Below are positions 17,313-25,554 of a DNA stretch of 26,821 nucleotides, in pieces. The notes below the pieces were generated by a model that searched no databases, had not been told where the DNA came from, and saw only the letters and a list, made by a program, of their open reading frames with translations. The stretch lies in NCBI GenBank assembly GCA_905373665.1, contig CAJPTV010000017.1, positions 1-26,821 of the forward strand, written 5' to 3'. Position 1 is the first letter of the stretch; each line of letters opens with the position of its first letter. Made by a program: the position numbers and the translations under genes. Origin of the DNA: Bacteroidia bacterium. GTDB lineage: Bacteria; Bacteroidota; Bacteroidia; Bacteroidales; CAJPTX01.

Positions 17313-18335
17313 ATGAAAACGCTACACAACCTACTCGGGTGCTGCTTGCTGCTCCTGCCCCTCTGGGGCTGTAACGGACAAGCTCCACAGCAGTCTTCAA
17401 CGAATGAGACTGAAGCTAGCGCAACGACACAAGCCCCATCGGCGGCAAAACGTCCCTTCATTACGACGTGGAAAGGCGAGGCAGGCAAGACACTCAAAAT
17501 CCCCGTGCTAGGGACTTATACCCTGACGTGGTATAACCAAGCCACCCCCAACGAGCGGCACACGGAGCAGGTAACCGTCGGCGTGCAAAATGACCCATAC
17601 GGCGATGAGGAAGCCCTCCCCTACACCTTTACCACGCCCACCGATGGCGTCTACGTGGTAGAGGCTGGTCCTGAGGGCGTAGAAGGGCTACGAATGTTCT
17701 TTGAACGCTCTTACGAAGAATTTGCCCCCAAGCTCCTCACCGTTGTGCAGTTTGGCGACGTAGGGTGGAAGCGACTCGATAGCGCCTTTCTCGGTTGTGG
17801 GAATATGCAGTTTGAGAAGGGGATCGACACCCCCGACCTGAGCCACTGCTCCCGTCTTGCGGGGATGTTCTCTGGGTGCGAAGCCTTCAATTCACCGATA
17901 GAGGGGTGGGACGTAAGTCGGGTAAAGGACATGAGGGCGATGTTCAACCGTTGTGTGGTATTCAACCAACCCTTGGAGAAGTGGGACGTCAGCCAAGTAG
18001 AGAACATGGAGAACATGCTTAACTTTTGCGAATCGTTCAACCGCCCCTTAAATCAATGGAACGTCGGACGAGTGACCGATATGGGGAGTATGTTCCTGTT
18101 CTGCGCATCGTTCAACCAACCGTTAAACCATTGGAATGTAAGCCAAGTCACCAACATGTCGCAGATGTTTGACGGGTGCGTCTCATTTAACCAGTCGCTC
18201 GAAGCATGGGATATCAGCCGTGTAGACAAGGCGAGTGGGATGAAGGGGATATTTAACGAAACGCCGACCGCGTCGCGCCCCTTTGTCAAGAAATGGGAAG
18301 CTGCAGGGTACGATTTAGCGAAAGAGCGTCAATAG
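17313..18335 (+). CDS. DUF285-repeat lipoprotein, array member 1
   Basis: The 340-residue lipoprotein starts with MKTLHNLLGCCLLLLPLWGC (Cys20). The linker is rich in Gln, Ser, Thr and Ala. The conserved module begins with RPFITTW at 47; it contains GTYTLTWYNQATPNERHTEQ, a variable acidic loop (about DPYGDEE), TDGVYVVEAGPEGV and VVQFGDVGW. Five BspA/TIGR02167-type repeats occupy about 184-303: FNSPI, FNQPL, FNRPL, FNQPL, FNQSL. Position three of the FGDVVW motif is FGDVGW, unlike the others. The C-terminal cap is PFVKKWEAAGYDL, but it lacks the CPAGKLP seen in most members. It is probably an outer-membrane lipoprotein involved in adhesion or ligand binding, a known role of BspA relatives but unproven here. 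Confidence 0.9.
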   Translation: MKTLHNLLGCCLLLLPLWGCNGQAPQQSSTNETEASATTQAPSAAKRPFITTWKGEAGKTLKIPVLGTYTLTWYNQATPNERHTEQVTVGVQNDPYGDEEALPYTFTTPTDGVYVVEAGPEGVEGLRMFFERSYEEFAPKLLTVVQFGDVGWKRLDSAFLGCGNMQFEKGIDTPDLSHCSRLAGMFSGCEAFNSPIEGWDVSRVKDMRAMFNRCVVFNQPLEKWDVSQVENMENMLNFCESFNRPLNQWNVGRVTDMGSMFLFCASFNQPLNHWNVSQVTNMSQMFDGCVSFNQSLEAWDISRVDKASGMKGIFNETPTASRPFVKKWEAAGYDLAKERQ

Positions 18336-18478
18336 CCTCCCCGCTTAGAGCAAGACTCAGAGAAAAAGGTTCGTATAGGCGTGCGTCTGCTCCCCTCAAA
18401 GACTCGTCACATCGTGTGTAATCTACACGTTCCGTTTCCTTTAGCGAGATTACTACTTAAAAGATAAAGTATCATTTT
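18336..18478. other. Spacer between array members 1 and 2
   Basis: This 143-base spacer contains aaaaaggttcgta near 18363-18375, matching the left arm of hairpins found before other array genes, but I find no matching CGAACC arm. It looks like a decayed copy of that element. It ends in an A/T-rich leader before the next ATG. Confidence 0.45.
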
Positions 18479-19528
18479 ATGAAGACCATCGGAAAACTGC
18501 TCGGGCTCAGCGTAGTGCTGCTCGCCCTGTGGGGATGTAACGGCTCCACGCAATCGCAAACCCCTGCAACAACAACGCAAGCCACACCTGAGAAGCGCCC
18601 CTTTATCACGAAGTGGAAGGGCGAGGCTGGGAAATTCATTGAAATCCCTATCGTGGGAACTTATACCCTGACGTGGTATAACGAAGCAACGCCCAATGAG
18701 CGCCACACCGAACAGGTGACTGTGATGCGAGAAGACGACGTCGAAGGTTCGCAATACAGTACGCCATACGCTGCCAATCTCTATACCCTTACTCCTCCTA
18801 CCGATGGGGTCTACGTGGTAGAGGCTGGCCCTGAGGGGGTGGAGGGGATGCTTATGCTCTTTGACCAGTCAGAGATGACAGCACGAAACCTTCTCTCCGT
18901 CGAACAATTTGGGGATGTCGTTTGGAAGTATCTCGCTTATGCATTTTGCGGATGCCGTAATATGCAATTTGCTAAAGGTATTGACACGCCCAATCTTAGC
19001 CAGTGTACGAGTCTATCGCGCATGTTTTTGAATTGCGAGCATTTCAACTCACCCCTCGAGCACTGGGATGTAAGCCACGTGACCGACATGGGCATGATGT
19101 TTAACAAATGTCGTTCGTTCAATCAGCCCCTAAATGGGTGGAACGTAGGAGCGGTATCGGATATGCTGGGGATGTTCGAATGGTGCGAAAAGTTTAACCA
19201 GCCCCTCGCATCGTGGAATGTGAGTAATGTGACCACCATGGAGTGGATGTTTAAGGACTGCGCTTCGTTCAACCAACCTCTAAACACGTGGGATGTGAGC
19301 AAGGTCGAGAATATGAGCAGGATGTTTTACGATTGTAAAGCCTTCAACCAGTCGCTCGATGCTTGGGAAATAGGCAATGTGTTTAAGGAGGACGGACTGC
19401 TTGGTATCTTCTCTAATTGCCCTGCAGGTAAGCTCCCTTTTGTGAAAGCGTGGAAAGATGCGGGCTACAATCTAGAGCTCAGCGAGGAGGAGCGCGACGA
19501 AAATCGGGACGTTCCCTACGGCAACTAA
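18479..19528 (+). CDS. DUF285-repeat lipoprotein, array member 2
   Basis: The 349-residue product has lipobox ALWGC (Cys20) and a short Thr/Gln-rich linker. The RPFITKWKGEAGK module is followed by a variable loop (around MREDDVEGSQYST), then TPPTDGVYVVEAGPEGVEGM and VEQFGDVVW. Five repeats lie at about 181-301, first FNSPLEHWDVSHVTDM, last FNQSLDAWEIGNV. The C-terminal segment is GLLGIFSNCPAGKLPFVKAW, followed by a charged tail ending NRDVPYGN. A 118-base DNA segment at 19349-19466 differs at only two bases from 20560-20677 in member 3. A likely own leader precedes it; a strong hairpin follows it. Confidence 0.9.
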   Translation: MKTIGKLLGLSVVLLALWGCNGSTQSQTPATTTQATPEKRPFITKWKGEAGKFIEIPIVGTYTLTWYNEATPNERHTEQVTVMREDDVEGSQYSTPYAANLYTLTPPTDGVYVVEAGPEGVEGMLMLFDQSEMTARNLLSVEQFGDVVWKYLAYAFCGCRNMQFAKGIDTPNLSQCTSLSRMFLNCEHFNSPLEHWDVSHVTDMGMMFNKCRSFNQPLNGWNVGAVSDMLGMFEWCEKFNQPLASWNVSNVTTMEWMFKDCASFNQPLNTWDVSKVENMSRMFYDCKAFNQSLDAWEIGNVFKEDGLLGIFSNCPAGKLPFVKAWKDAGYNLELSEEERDENRDVPYGN

Positions 19529-19556
19529 CCGTTTAATCACCACTTTCTAGATAACG

Positions 19557-19598
19557 AAAAAAGGGTTCGTAAGGAGTCTTATCCTCTACGAACCTTTT
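19557..19598 (+). terminator. Hairpin with GGTTCG/CGAACC arms between members 2 and 3
   Basis: The left arm aaaagggttcgtaagga and right arm tcctctacgaacctttt pair over about 16 base pairs with a bulge on each side and the loop gtctta. It acts plausibly as a terminator for member 2 (the right arm ends in TTTTATT) or as a leader structure of member 3, whose ATG lies 28 bases after it. Confidence 0.6.
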
Positions 19599-19603
19599 AT
19601 TGT

Positions 19604-19703
19604 CCCAATAAAAACAAATAACAACAATGCACACATTTTGGAAAGCACTCGGAGTGGCACTGGTAAGCCTCTCCCTGTGGGGCTGCGGTGGGCAACCCCA
19701 GTC
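19604..19703 (+). repeat. 100-base leader and signal-peptide block shared by members 3 and 4
   Basis: Positions 19604-19703 match 20806-20905 with one base difference (19686 C, 20888 T, synonymous in the lipobox Cys codon). The block spans the A-rich leader, the start codon, the whole signal peptide and the first mature residues. Confidence 0.9.
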
Positions 19704-20739
19704 GCAAAACAATGAGGGCACAACAACGCAGCGCACCCCAGAGAAGCGCCCCTTTATCACGAAGTGGAAGGGCGAGGCTGGGAAAAACATAGAGATCCCT
19801 ATCGTGGGGACCTATACCCTGACGTGGTATAACGAAGCGACGCCCAATGAACGGCATACGGAGCAGGTGACTGTAAATACGGAGCAGGGCGAGGTATCTC
19901 CTTTCATCAGAACCCCCTATACCTTTACTCCCCCCACGGATGGCGTCTATGTTGTTGAGGCAGGACCTGAGGGCGTAAAGCGCATACTAATGAACTTTGA
20001 AGAGTCTGAGGCGGCGGCAAAAAAACTTCTCTCCGTAGAGCAGTTTGGCGACGTGGTGTGGGAAGATTTAGAGGGCGCCTTTAGAGGCTGTTTTAATCTA
20101 CAGTTTGCTAAAGAGATTGACACGCCCAACCTTACTCAGTGTACGAATTTGATGGAGATGTTTATGGATTGCGCAGCATTTAACTCACCTCTTGAGCACT
20201 GGGATGTGAGCCACGTGAACTATATGGGCGGTATGTTTTACGGCTGTAGATCGTTTAATCAACCGTTGAATGGTTGGAATGTGGGACAAGTTTGCGATAT
20301 CGCGGGAATGTTCTATGGGTGCGAACAGTTTAACCAACCCTTGGACAAGTGGGATGTAAGCTCTGTAACCAATATGAACGATCTTTTTGTGAATTGCACT
20401 GCATTTAACCAGCCCCTCGCGTCGTGGAATGTGGGTAATGTGACCACCATGGAGTGGATGTTTAAGGGTTGCTCTTCGTTCAACCAACCTCTAAACGCAT
20501 GGGATGTAAGCAAGGTCGAGAAAATGAGCATAATGTTTGGCAATTGCTCAGCCTTCAATCAGTCGCTCGATGCTTGGGAAATAGGCAATGTGTTTAAGAA
20601 GGACGGACTGCTTGGTATCTTCTCTAATTGCCCTGCAGGTAAGCTCCCTTTTGTGAAAGCGTGGAAAGACGCGGGCTTTAATTTAGAAGCCAGCGCAGAG
20701 GAGCTTGATGGAAATCGGGACGTTCCCTACGGTGACTAG
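19627..20739 (+). CDS. DUF285-repeat lipoprotein, array member 3
   Basis: The 370-residue product begins MHTFWKALGVALVSLSLWGC (Cys20), then GGQPQSQNNEG and the RPFITKWKGEAGKNIEIP module. The variable loop is around NTEQGEVSPFIR. VEQFGDVVW follows at the end of the module. Six repeats lie at about 177-322, the first FNSPLEHWDVSHVNYM, the last FNQSLDAWEIGNV; one inner repeat has a Cys replacement (VCDI) in its final position. The tail ends NRDVPYGD, as in member 2. Its N-terminal DNA is nearly identical to member 4, while its C-terminal DNA is nearly identical to member 2, so the gene is a mosaic. Confidence 0.9.
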   Translation: MHTFWKALGVALVSLSLWGCGGQPQSQNNEGTTTQRTPEKRPFITKWKGEAGKNIEIPIVGTYTLTWYNEATPNERHTEQVTVNTEQGEVSPFIRTPYTFTPPTDGVYVVEAGPEGVKRILMNFEESEAAAKKLLSVEQFGDVVWEDLEGAFRGCFNLQFAKEIDTPNLTQCTNLMEMFMDCAAFNSPLEHWDVSHVNYMGGMFYGCRSFNQPLNGWNVGQVCDIAGMFYGCEQFNQPLDKWDVSSVTNMNDLFVNCTAFNQPLASWNVGNVTTMEWMFKGCSSFNQPLNAWDVSKVEKMSIMFGNCSAFNQSLDAWEIGNVFKKDGLLGIFSNCPAGKLPFVKAWKDAGFNLEASAEELDGNRDVPYGD

Positions 20740-20758
20740 ACGCTACTTGCGAGTAATG

Positions 20759-20800
20759 AAAAAAGGGTTCGTAAGGAATCTTATTCCCAGCGAACCCTTT
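20759..20800 (+). terminator. Hairpin with GGGTTCG/CGAACCC arms between members 3 and 4
   Basis: AAAGGGTTCG (20762-20771) pairs perfectly with CGAACCCTTT (20791-20800), and an inner GGAA/TTCC pair extends it. Compared with the copy before member 3, the changes on the two arms are partly compensating, which supports a real structure. ATTG follows. It is a probable terminator or leader element. Confidence 0.6.
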
Positions 20801-20828
20801 ATTGCCCCAATAAAAACAAATAACAACA

Positions 20829-21893
20829 ATGCACACATTTTGGAAAGCACTCGGAGTGGCACTGGTAAGCCTCTCCCTGTGGGGCTGTGGTGGGCAACCC
20901 CAGTCAGAAACATCAACACAAAACGAAGCTGCGGTACAAGAGGCACAAGCAGCGGAAACCAAACCCGAGGTAGCGAATACCACGACTCCCACCCCCGCGG
21001 GGGCGAAGCGCCCCTTTATCACCAAGTGGAAGGGCGAAGCAGGGAAAGCGCTCCGAATCCCGATTTATGGGACGTACACCCTTACGTGGTACAACGAGGC
21101 TACGCCCAACGAGCGGCACACCGAAGAAGACGTGATCGTAGACTCCTACGTAGGGAAATTTGGCGACGAGGATACCAACTTCTATACCTTTACTCCGCCC
21201 ACAGACGGGGTCTACGTGGTAGAGGTGGGACCAGAGGGCGTCGAGAGCATCAAAATGGTGTTTGAAGAAGAGCTCGATATCGCTCCAACGCTTCTTTCCG
21301 TGGTGCAGTTTGGCGACGTGGTGTGGAAGAATCTATACTATGCCTTTCACTCGTGCGTGAATATGCGTTTTGAGGAAGGGATCGACACCCCCAATCTAAG
21401 TCAGTGTACGAATCTGGATGATATGTTTAAGCATTGCGAACGCTTTAACTCGCCTCTTGAGCATTGGGATGTGAGCAAGGTAAAAACGATGGTTGGGATG
21501 TTCGATGGTTGTAAGGCGTTCAACCAACCCTTAGAGAAATGGGATGTGAGCTCGGTAACCAACATGTCGTGGATGTTCTGTGGCTGCGAACGATTTAACC
21601 AGCCCCTCGAGAAATGGGATGTGAGTCAGGTGTGGAGTATGCGGGGGATGTTCAGAAAGTGCAGCGCATTCGACCAACCCTTAGAGCAATGGAACGTGAG
21701 CGACGTTACGGATATGCAGTTCATGTTCTTCGAGTGTACAGCTTTTAACCAGTCGCTCGATGGGTGGGAGATTAACCAACTTCCCCCAAATGGCATGCAA
21801 AGCATGTTCTATCGCTGTCCTGCAGGCAAGCTCCCCTTCGTAGAAAAATGGAAAGAAGTGGGGTATGAGAACCTAGACACAAACGACTTTTAA
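20829..21893 (+). CDS. DUF285-repeat lipoprotein, array member 4
   Basis: The 354-residue product has the same signal peptide as member 3 (Cys20) but switches at GGQPQS to the linker ETSTQNEAAVQEAQ shared with members 5 and 6. The RPFITKW module has a variable loop (DSYVGKFGDEDTN) and ends VVQFGDVVW. Five repeats lie at about 198-318; the first is FNSPLEHWDVSKVKTM, an inner one has FDQPL, and the last FNQSLDGWEINQL. The C-terminal cap is GMQSMFYRCPAGKLPFVEKW. Member 5 starts 17 bases after its stop, so it likely heads a four-gene unit (4-7). Confidence 0.9.
   Translation: MHTFWKALGVALVSLSLWGCGGQPQSETSTQNEAAVQEAQAAETKPEVANTTTPTPAGAKRPFITKWKGEAGKALRIPIYGTYTLTWYNEATPNERHTEEDVIVDSYVGKFGDEDTNFYTFTPPTDGVYVVEVGPEGVESIKMVFEEELDIAPTLLSVVQFGDVVWKNLYYAFHSCVNMRFEEGIDTPNLSQCTNLDDMFKHCERFNSPLEHWDVSKVKTMVGMFDGCKAFNQPLEKWDVSSVTNMSWMFCGCERFNQPLEKWDVSQVWSMRGMFRKCSAFDQPLEQWNVSDVTDMQFMFFECTAFNQSLDGWEINQLPPNGMQSMFYRCPAGKLPFVEKWKEVGYENLDTNDF
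20892..20948 (+). repeat. 57-base linker block shared by members 4, 5 and 6
   Basis: The block at 20892-20948 recurs at 21974-22030 (member 5) and 23124-23180 (member 6). Copies in 5 and 6 are identical; the copy in 4 has one difference. It encodes GQPQSETSTQNEAAVQEAQ just after the lipidated Cys. The flanking signal peptide differs, so it marks exchange between paralogues or recent duplication. Confidence 0.85.
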
Positions 21894-21910
21894 CCGAAAG
21901 GATATCAACT

Positions 21911-23044
21911 ATGAAAAGAACAGCAAAACTACTCGGGCTCGCCTTGGTAATGCTCTCCCTGTGGGGCTGTGGAGGGCAACCCCAGTCAGAAACATCAACA
22001 CAAAACGAAGCTGCGGTACAAGAGGCGCAAGCAACGAAAGAGAGTACGACGACGCAAACTCCTGTGGGGCGACGTCCTTTCATTACAAAGTGGAAAGGCG
22101 AGGCTGGGAAAAGCATTGAAATCCCCGCCTTGGGGACGTACACCCTGACGTGGTATAACGAAGCGACGCCCAACGAGCGACACACCGAGCAGGTGACCGT
22201 GAAAACAGAGAAAGTTGGGGCTGGGGAGTATGTTCGCAACGAAATAAGACCCTATATCCTCAAATGCCCAACGGATGGTGTTTATGTGTTGGAATTAGGT
22301 CCTGAAGGGGTAGAATCCTTCACGACGTGGCGGAGTGAGCATGAGAATACAGAGCGCCTCTTATCTGTGGTGCAGTTTGGCGACGTGGTATGGAAAAGAC
22401 TAGATCGCGCCTTTAACGCGTGCGTGAATATGCGTTTCGAGGAAGGGATAGACTCCCCAAATCTAAGCCAATGTACAAGTTTGAGTGGCATGTTTACTTA
22501 TTGCAAGAACTTCAATTCGCCCCTAGAGCATTGGGATGTAAGCAACGTGACCGATATGGGCGAAATGTTCCACGTTTGTAGTTCGTTTAATCAGCCCCTG
22601 AATGGTTGGAACGTGGGAAAGGTTACGAATATGATGTATATGTTCGCTGAGTGCGAAAAGTTCAACCAACCCTTGGACAAATGGGACGTAAGCAACGTAA
22701 CCGATATGAAAGCCATGTTTTACGCATGTACGTCCTTTAACCAACCCCTAGAGAAATGGAATGTGCGCAACGTCACTGAGATGTCTGGAATGTTCAGCGA
22801 GTGCGACTCTTTTAACCAACCTCTGGAAAAGTGGGATGTCAGCAAAGTGAAGAATATGTCCAATATGTTCATGGAGTGTAAGGCTTTTAACCAGTCGCTT
22901 GAGGCATGGGATATCAGCCATCTCCCCAAGGAAAATGGCATGAAAGGCATATTCTACAAGTGTCCCGCGGGCGAACTCCCCTTCGTAAAGAAATGGGAAG
23001 CAGAGGGGTATGATCTCGAGCCCAATGACGACATTTTTGCGTAG
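21911..23044 (+). CDS. DUF285-repeat lipoprotein, array member 5
   Basis: The 377-residue product begins MKRTAKLLGLALVMLSLWGC (Cys20) and has the linker ETSTQNEAAVQEAQ followed by a Thr-rich stretch. In the module, RPFITKWKGEAGKSIEIP, a variable loop (KTEKVGAGEYVRNEIR), and the divergent CPTDGVYVLELGPEGVESF are seen, then VVQFGDVVW. Six repeats lie at about 193-338, the first FNSPLEHWDVSNVTDM, the last FNQSLEAWDISHL. The C-terminal cap is IFYKCPAGELPFVKKW and the end is acidic. It starts 17 bases after member 4 and ends 16 bases before member 6. Confidence 0.9.
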   Translation: MKRTAKLLGLALVMLSLWGCGGQPQSETSTQNEAAVQEAQATKESTTTQTPVGRRPFITKWKGEAGKSIEIPALGTYTLTWYNEATPNERHTEQVTVKTEKVGAGEYVRNEIRPYILKCPTDGVYVLELGPEGVESFTTWRSEHENTERLLSVVQFGDVVWKRLDRAFNACVNMRFEEGIDSPNLSQCTSLSGMFTYCKNFNSPLEHWDVSNVTDMGEMFHVCSSFNQPLNGWNVGKVTNMMYMFAECEKFNQPLDKWDVSNVTDMKAMFYACTSFNQPLEKWNVRNVTEMSGMFSECDSFNQPLEKWDVSKVKNMSNMFMECKAFNQSLEAWDISHLPKENGMKGIFYKCPAGELPFVKKWEAEGYDLEPNDDIFA

Positions 23045-23060
23045 GAGGCTATCACAGACA
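23043..23060 (+). promoter_or_regulatory. AGGAGG Shine-Dalgarno-like site overlapping the member 5 stop
   Basis: AGGAGG at 23043-23048 overlaps the TAG stop of member 5 and lies 12 bases before the ATG of member 6. Members 5 and 7 have gaAAGGAta at a similar place. Bacteroidota genes usually lack such sites, so this may be coincidence or help coupled translation. Confidence 0.3.
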
Positions 23061-24179
23061 ATGAAGACAATAGCAAAACTACTCGGGCTCGGCTTGGTAG
23101 CCCTCACCTTCTGGGGCTGTGGTGGGCAACCCCAGTCAGAAACATCAACACAAAACGAAGCTGCGGTACAAGAGGCGCAACCCGAGGCAGCCAATTCCAC
23201 GATACCCGCCCCATCAGGGAAGCGCCCCTTTATCACAAAGTGGAAGGGAGAGGCGGGGGAGGAACTCCAAATCCCCATCTTGGGAACGTATACCCTCACT
23301 TGGTACAACGAAGCAACGCCCAATGAGCGACATACCGAGCAAGTGACTGTAACGACAGAAATGGTGGAAGATCTGGATGGAGAAGAGGATTTCGTAGAAA
23401 AGGTAACCCCTTATACTTTTGAAACACCCACCGATGGTGTTTATGTTGTTGAGGCGGGACCAGAAGGGGTAGACGGAATCTTTTTTACGCATGAGTTAGA
23501 CATAGCTGCCTCAAAACTCCTTACTGTGGAACAGTTTGGCGATGTGGTATGGAAAAGACTAGATCGCGCCTTCTATCGCTGCGAAAACATGCAGTTCGCA
23601 AAAGGGATTGATACACCCAACCTAAGCCAGTGTAAGAGTTTGGCATGGATGTTTCGTGATTGCGCGCGCTTCAATTCGCCTCTTGCGCATTGGGATGTAA
23701 GCCACGTGACGAATATGGAGGAGATGTTCGACCACTGTAGTTCGTTTAATCAACCCTTGGCTCAATGGAACGTAAGCAAGGTCACGAATATGAGCAGTAT
23801 GTTCTGGGGCTGTACTGCTTTTAACCAACCCCTCAATAACTGGGATATTGAAGGGGTGACCGACATGAGTAATATGTTCAGGGAATGCACTGTCTTTAAT
23901 CAACCCCTTGATAAGTGGAACGTGCGCCAAGTGACAAGTATGATCGCACTCTTCTACGAGTGTAGAGCCTTTAACCAACCACTCAATAGTTGGGATGTGA
24001 GCAAGGTAGAATACATGGGGTATCTGTTTTACGAATGTACTGTTTTCAATCAATCGCTCGCTGCTTGGAATATAAACAACGTTCGTAAGAAAGGTGGTAT
24101 GCAGAGCATGTTCTATAACTGCCCTGCAGGCAAGCTCCCCTTCGTAGAGAAGTGGAAAGCCGCAGGGTATGAGTTTTAA
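23061..24179 (+). CDS. DUF285-repeat lipoprotein, array member 6
   Basis: The 372-residue product starts at 23061, not upstream at 23010, because only this ATG gives the family signal peptide MKTIAKLLGLGLVALTFWGC (Cys20). The linker is shared with members 4 and 5. The module is RPFITKWKGEAGEELQIP with a long acidic variable loop (TTEMVEDLDGEEDFVEKV) and VEQFGDVVW. Six repeats lie at about 196-341; the first is FNSPLAHWDVSHVTNM, one inner repeat has WDIEGVTDM, and the last is FNQSLAAWNINNV. The end is MQSMFYNCPAGKLPFVEKW, as in member 4, followed by AAGYEF. It is 16 bases from both neighbours. Confidence 0.9.
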   Translation: MKTIAKLLGLGLVALTFWGCGGQPQSETSTQNEAAVQEAQPEAANSTIPAPSGKRPFITKWKGEAGEELQIPILGTYTLTWYNEATPNERHTEQVTVTTEMVEDLDGEEDFVEKVTPYTFETPTDGVYVVEAGPEGVDGIFFTHELDIAASKLLTVEQFGDVVWKRLDRAFYRCENMQFAKGIDTPNLSQCKSLAWMFRDCARFNSPLAHWDVSHVTNMEEMFDHCSSFNQPLAQWNVSKVTNMSSMFWGCTAFNQPLNNWDIEGVTDMSNMFRECTVFNQPLDKWNVRQVTSMIALFYECRAFNQPLNSWDVSKVEYMGYLFYECTVFNQSLAAWNINNVRKKGGMQSMFYNCPAGKLPFVEKWKAAGYEF

Positions 24180-24195
24180 TTGAAAGGATATTACG

Positions 24196-25404
24196 ATGAA
24201 AAGAATAACGAAGCTATTCGGGCTCGGCTTAGTAGCCCTCACCCTCTGGGGCTGTGGTGGGCAACCACAGTCGGAAAGCGCGTCTCGAGCTGAGGGACGC
24301 CCCTTTATCACAAAGTGGAAGGCTGAAGCGGGGCAGGAGCTTAAGATTCCCATCTTGGGGACGTATACCCTCACTTGGTACAACGAAGCAACGCCCGACG
24401 AGCGGCACACCGAACAGGTGACCGTGACGACGAGTGTAAATGACCTAGGAGAGGGAATCGCCCTCCCTTACAGCTTTACACCACCCACAGACGGCGTTTA
24501 CGTGGTAGAAGCAGGGCCTGAGGGGGTAGAGGGGATGTTGATGTCGTTTGACAAAAGCATCAAATTTGCAGAGACGCTTCTCTCCGTGGTACAGTTTGGC
24601 GACGTGGTGTGGAAGAGGCTCGATTCCGCGTTTTATTGGTGTAGTTTTATGAAGTTTGATAGCGAAATAGATACTCCCAATCTAAGCCAATGCACCAGCC
24701 TAGAAGCAACCTTTGTAGGGTGTAGGCGCTTCGATGCCCCGCTAGGACACTGGGATGTGAGCAACGTTACTAACATGGAGCGCATGTTCTACAGTTGTAC
24801 TGCTTTCAATCAAAATATTAGCGGGTGGAACGTCAGTAACGTGACCAACATGAAAGCTCTGTTCGCGAGTTGTGACTTTTTTAATCAACCTCTAGAGAAC
24901 TGGGATGTAAGCAACGTGACGAATATGGCGGAGATGTTCGCTAATAGCTTCCGCTTTAACCAACCCCTAGAGCGGTGGAATGTGAGTCGGGTTAGTAATA
25001 TGAACCAGCTGTTCTCGGGCTGCCACGAATTCAATCAGCCCCTAAACAGCTGGAATGTAGGGAAGGTAGAAGATATGTCTTTTCTTTTTAACGAATGCTA
25101 CGAGTTCAACCAACCGCTGGATAAGTGGGATGTAAGCCAAGTAATCAACACGTGTTCGATGTTTGCCGACTGCTACAAGTTTAACCAACCCCTCAATAGT
25201 TGGAATGTGAGCAATGTTGAGTGGATGCGCTGGATGTTTCAGAATTGTGTTGCATTTAAGCAGTCGCTTGATGCATGGGATATCAGCAAGGCTTCGAGCA
25301 AGAATGGGAGTTTCGAAAATTGCCCAGCCGCCAAGCTTCCGTTCCTAAAGAAATGGAAAGCCCAGTACGGTGACTTCGATGACCAAAGCTCAGAATACGA
25401 CTAA
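24196..25404 (+). CDS. DUF285-repeat lipoprotein, array member 7 (longest repeat tract)
   Basis: At 402 residues this is the longest complete member and has eight repeats (about 172-365). It begins MKRITKLFGLGLVALTLWGC (Cys20) with the shortest linker of the GGQPQS group (GGQPQSESASRAEG). The first repeat is unusual (FDAPLGHWDVSNVTNM); the second has FNQNISGWNV, close to the general BspA consensus; the fourth lacks the usual Cys (MFANSFRF). The last is FKQSLDAWDISKA. The C-terminal cap has CPAAKLPFLKKW and an acidic tail. It starts 16 bases after member 6 and is followed by a strong terminator. Confidence 0.9.
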   Translation: MKRITKLFGLGLVALTLWGCGGQPQSESASRAEGRPFITKWKAEAGQELKIPILGTYTLTWYNEATPDERHTEQVTVTTSVNDLGEGIALPYSFTPPTDGVYVVEAGPEGVEGMLMSFDKSIKFAETLLSVVQFGDVVWKRLDSAFYWCSFMKFDSEIDTPNLSQCTSLEATFVGCRRFDAPLGHWDVSNVTNMERMFYSCTAFNQNISGWNVSNVTNMKALFASCDFFNQPLENWDVSNVTNMAEMFANSFRFNQPLERWNVSRVSNMNQLFSGCHEFNQPLNSWNVGKVEDMSFLFNECYEFNQPLDKWDVSQVINTCSMFADCYKFNQPLNSWNVSNVEWMRWMFQNCVAFKQSLDAWDISKASSKNGSFENCPAAKLPFLKKWKAQYGDFDDQSSEYD

Positions 25405-25454
25405 GCGTAGAAAGTCTGCAGCGCATACCAGTAGCCAATTCGGCTAGTATATAT

Positions 25455-25488
25455 GGTTCGTGGGTATTACACCTGCGAACCTTTTTTT
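25455..25488 (+). terminator. Rho-independent-type terminator between members 7 and 8
   Basis: GGTTCGTGGGT (25455-25465) pairs with ACCTGCGAACC (25471-25481) over 11 base pairs with two G-U pairs, loop ATTAC, followed directly by TTTTTTT. This is a standard intrinsic terminator. It also has the GGTTCG/CGAACC core seen before members 3 and 4. Confidence 0.75.
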
Positions 25489-25492
25489 ATTA

Positions 25493-25554
25493 CTACCTTG
25501 GTGGCGTCAAACATAACGAATAAACAACTGACAGAGATGAAAAGAACACTTCTA
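25493..25554 (+). repeat. Leader block shared by members 8 and 9
   Basis: The leader cttggtggcgt...acataacgaataaacaactg...gatg and the first codons before member 8 recur before member 9 at an offset of 1153 bases (ATG 25537 versus 26690). Only a few bases differ. The hairpin terminator upstream of member 8 is missing from the member 9 copy. Confidence 0.85.

Noticed and set aside
19557..25488. Invertible (phase-variable) promoter flanked by GGTTCG/CGAACC
   Set aside because: The arms are only about 10-20 bases apart, too short for an invertible promoter segment, and no recombinase gene is near; hairpin or terminator is simpler.
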